A stretch of 64,000 nt of DNA from Lachnospiraceae bacterium. Its GTDB lineage: Bacteria; Bacillota; Clostridia; Lachnospirales; Lachnospiraceae. Positions within the stretch are counted from its first letter, which is position 1. Each line of letters opens with the position of its first letter. This document shows positions 63,834-64,000 of this stretch, one piece after another. The notes beneath the pieces were generated by a model. That model saw only the letters and a list, made by a program, of their open reading frames with translations, did no database searches and had not been told where the DNA came from. The stretch is taken from assembly GCA_017623675.1 (NCBI GenBank), contig JAGAOO010000024.1, forward strand, positions 61,435 through 125,434, written 5' to 3'. The position numbers and the translations under genes were made by a program.

Positions 63834-63969
63834 TTTGAGCCATGCGAAAGCAGGCTGAGCATGCTCGTTGGGTGCTTGCACACATAAGAGTATGTTCCAG
63901 CTTGCTTTCATAGGGCGAATGCCCGTGACCGAGCCGAAACGTAGTGAAGGCGAGGTAGCATGGCTCAAA
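63834..63969. repeat. Branched inverted-repeat element downstream of trmN6
   Basis: The outer arms are perfect (TTTGAGCCATGC 63834-63845, GCATGGCTCAAA 63958-63969). Directly inside, 63846-63857 pairs with 63898-63909 (11 of 12), and GGGC/GCCC at about 63913-63924 forms a second small hairpin. The remaining 40 bases hold GAGCATGCTC. The whole is a plausible three-way-junction RNA or a short mobile repeat. The window ends 31 bases after it. Confidence 0.7.
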
Positions 63970-64000
63970 ACTACGATTTTAAGTGATTTATACGGATAAA

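Overview
The window looks like chromosome of a low-GC, Gram-positive, endospore-forming member of the Clostridia, most likely family Lachnospiraceae. The evidence is inference from gene content and order: a rplJL-rpoBC block with an L10 leader, the sporulation/division cluster hup-rqcP-yabP-yabQ-divIC-(ABC transporter)-spoIIE-tilS-hpt-ftsH, spoVT, the decarboxylase/kinase/yaaR-holB-ricT-trmN6 cluster, a FliD-like protein, and A+T-rich promoters of TTGACA-17-TATAAT type. I cannot name the genus from sequence alone. Nearly all genes are on the + strand; exceptions are a GNAT gene, the FliD-like gene and a TetR regulator.

Layout. 1-3.7 kb: end of an unknown coiled-coil gene, then a TPP riboswitch with terminator controlling a thiamine-related (pyrimidine precursor) ABC uptake operon. 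3.7-7 kb: aminotransferase, GNAT enzyme and two unknown membrane proteins. 6.9-9.9 kb is an accessory patch: a fragment of a second GNAT gene, a HicB-type antitoxin without HicA, a lipoprotein, an intact GNAT gene, and decayed type II cas1 and cas2, with an 89 %-identical 93-bp element after hicB and again after cas2. 10-14.5 kb: FecR-domain protein, and a glucose-type PTS permease (IICBA) with a RAT/terminator leader and its PRD antiterminator. 14.6-17.7 kb: CheY-like protein, FliD-like protein, unknown membrane protein. 17.7-26.6 kb: L10 leader, rplJ, rplL, rpoB, rpoC. 26.7-35.3 kb: deoC, exonuclease III, YitT protein, NiaR repressor with a PTS IIC-like permease, TetR, plsY, OPT transporter with a PqqD-like protein, spoVT. 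35.4-45.4 kb: HU and the division/sporulation cluster, interrupted by a NatAB-like ABC exporter. 45.4-48.8 kb: a candidate small RNA, a GH13 alpha-glucanase, and tRNA-Tyr, tRNA-Leu, tandem repeats and tRNA-Phe. 48.9-53.3 kb: KtrB, KtrA, an unlisted 44-residue membrane peptide, and a short KdpD-type kinase with KdpE. 53.3-58.1 kb: Orn/Lys/Arg-type decarboxylase, a membrane protein and a polar amino acid ABC transporter. 58.2-60.5 kb: an A+T-rich, translationally coupled trio (guanylate-kinase-like protein, radical SAM protein, two-TM protein with a degenerate PLD-like domain). 60.6-64 kb: yaaR, holB, ricT, trmN6 and a structured intergenic element.

The most unusual items are (i) the substrate-binding lipoprotein at 55545-56405, whose C-terminal tail module sits at the N-terminus, as in a circular permutation; (ii) the kinase/radical SAM/two-TM cassette at 58300-60471; (iii) the decayed type II CRISPR adaptation genes with a duplicated 93-bp flanking element; (iv) the branched inverted-repeat element after trmN6; and (v) a NiaR operator and repressor placed in front of an orphan PTS IIC-like permease.
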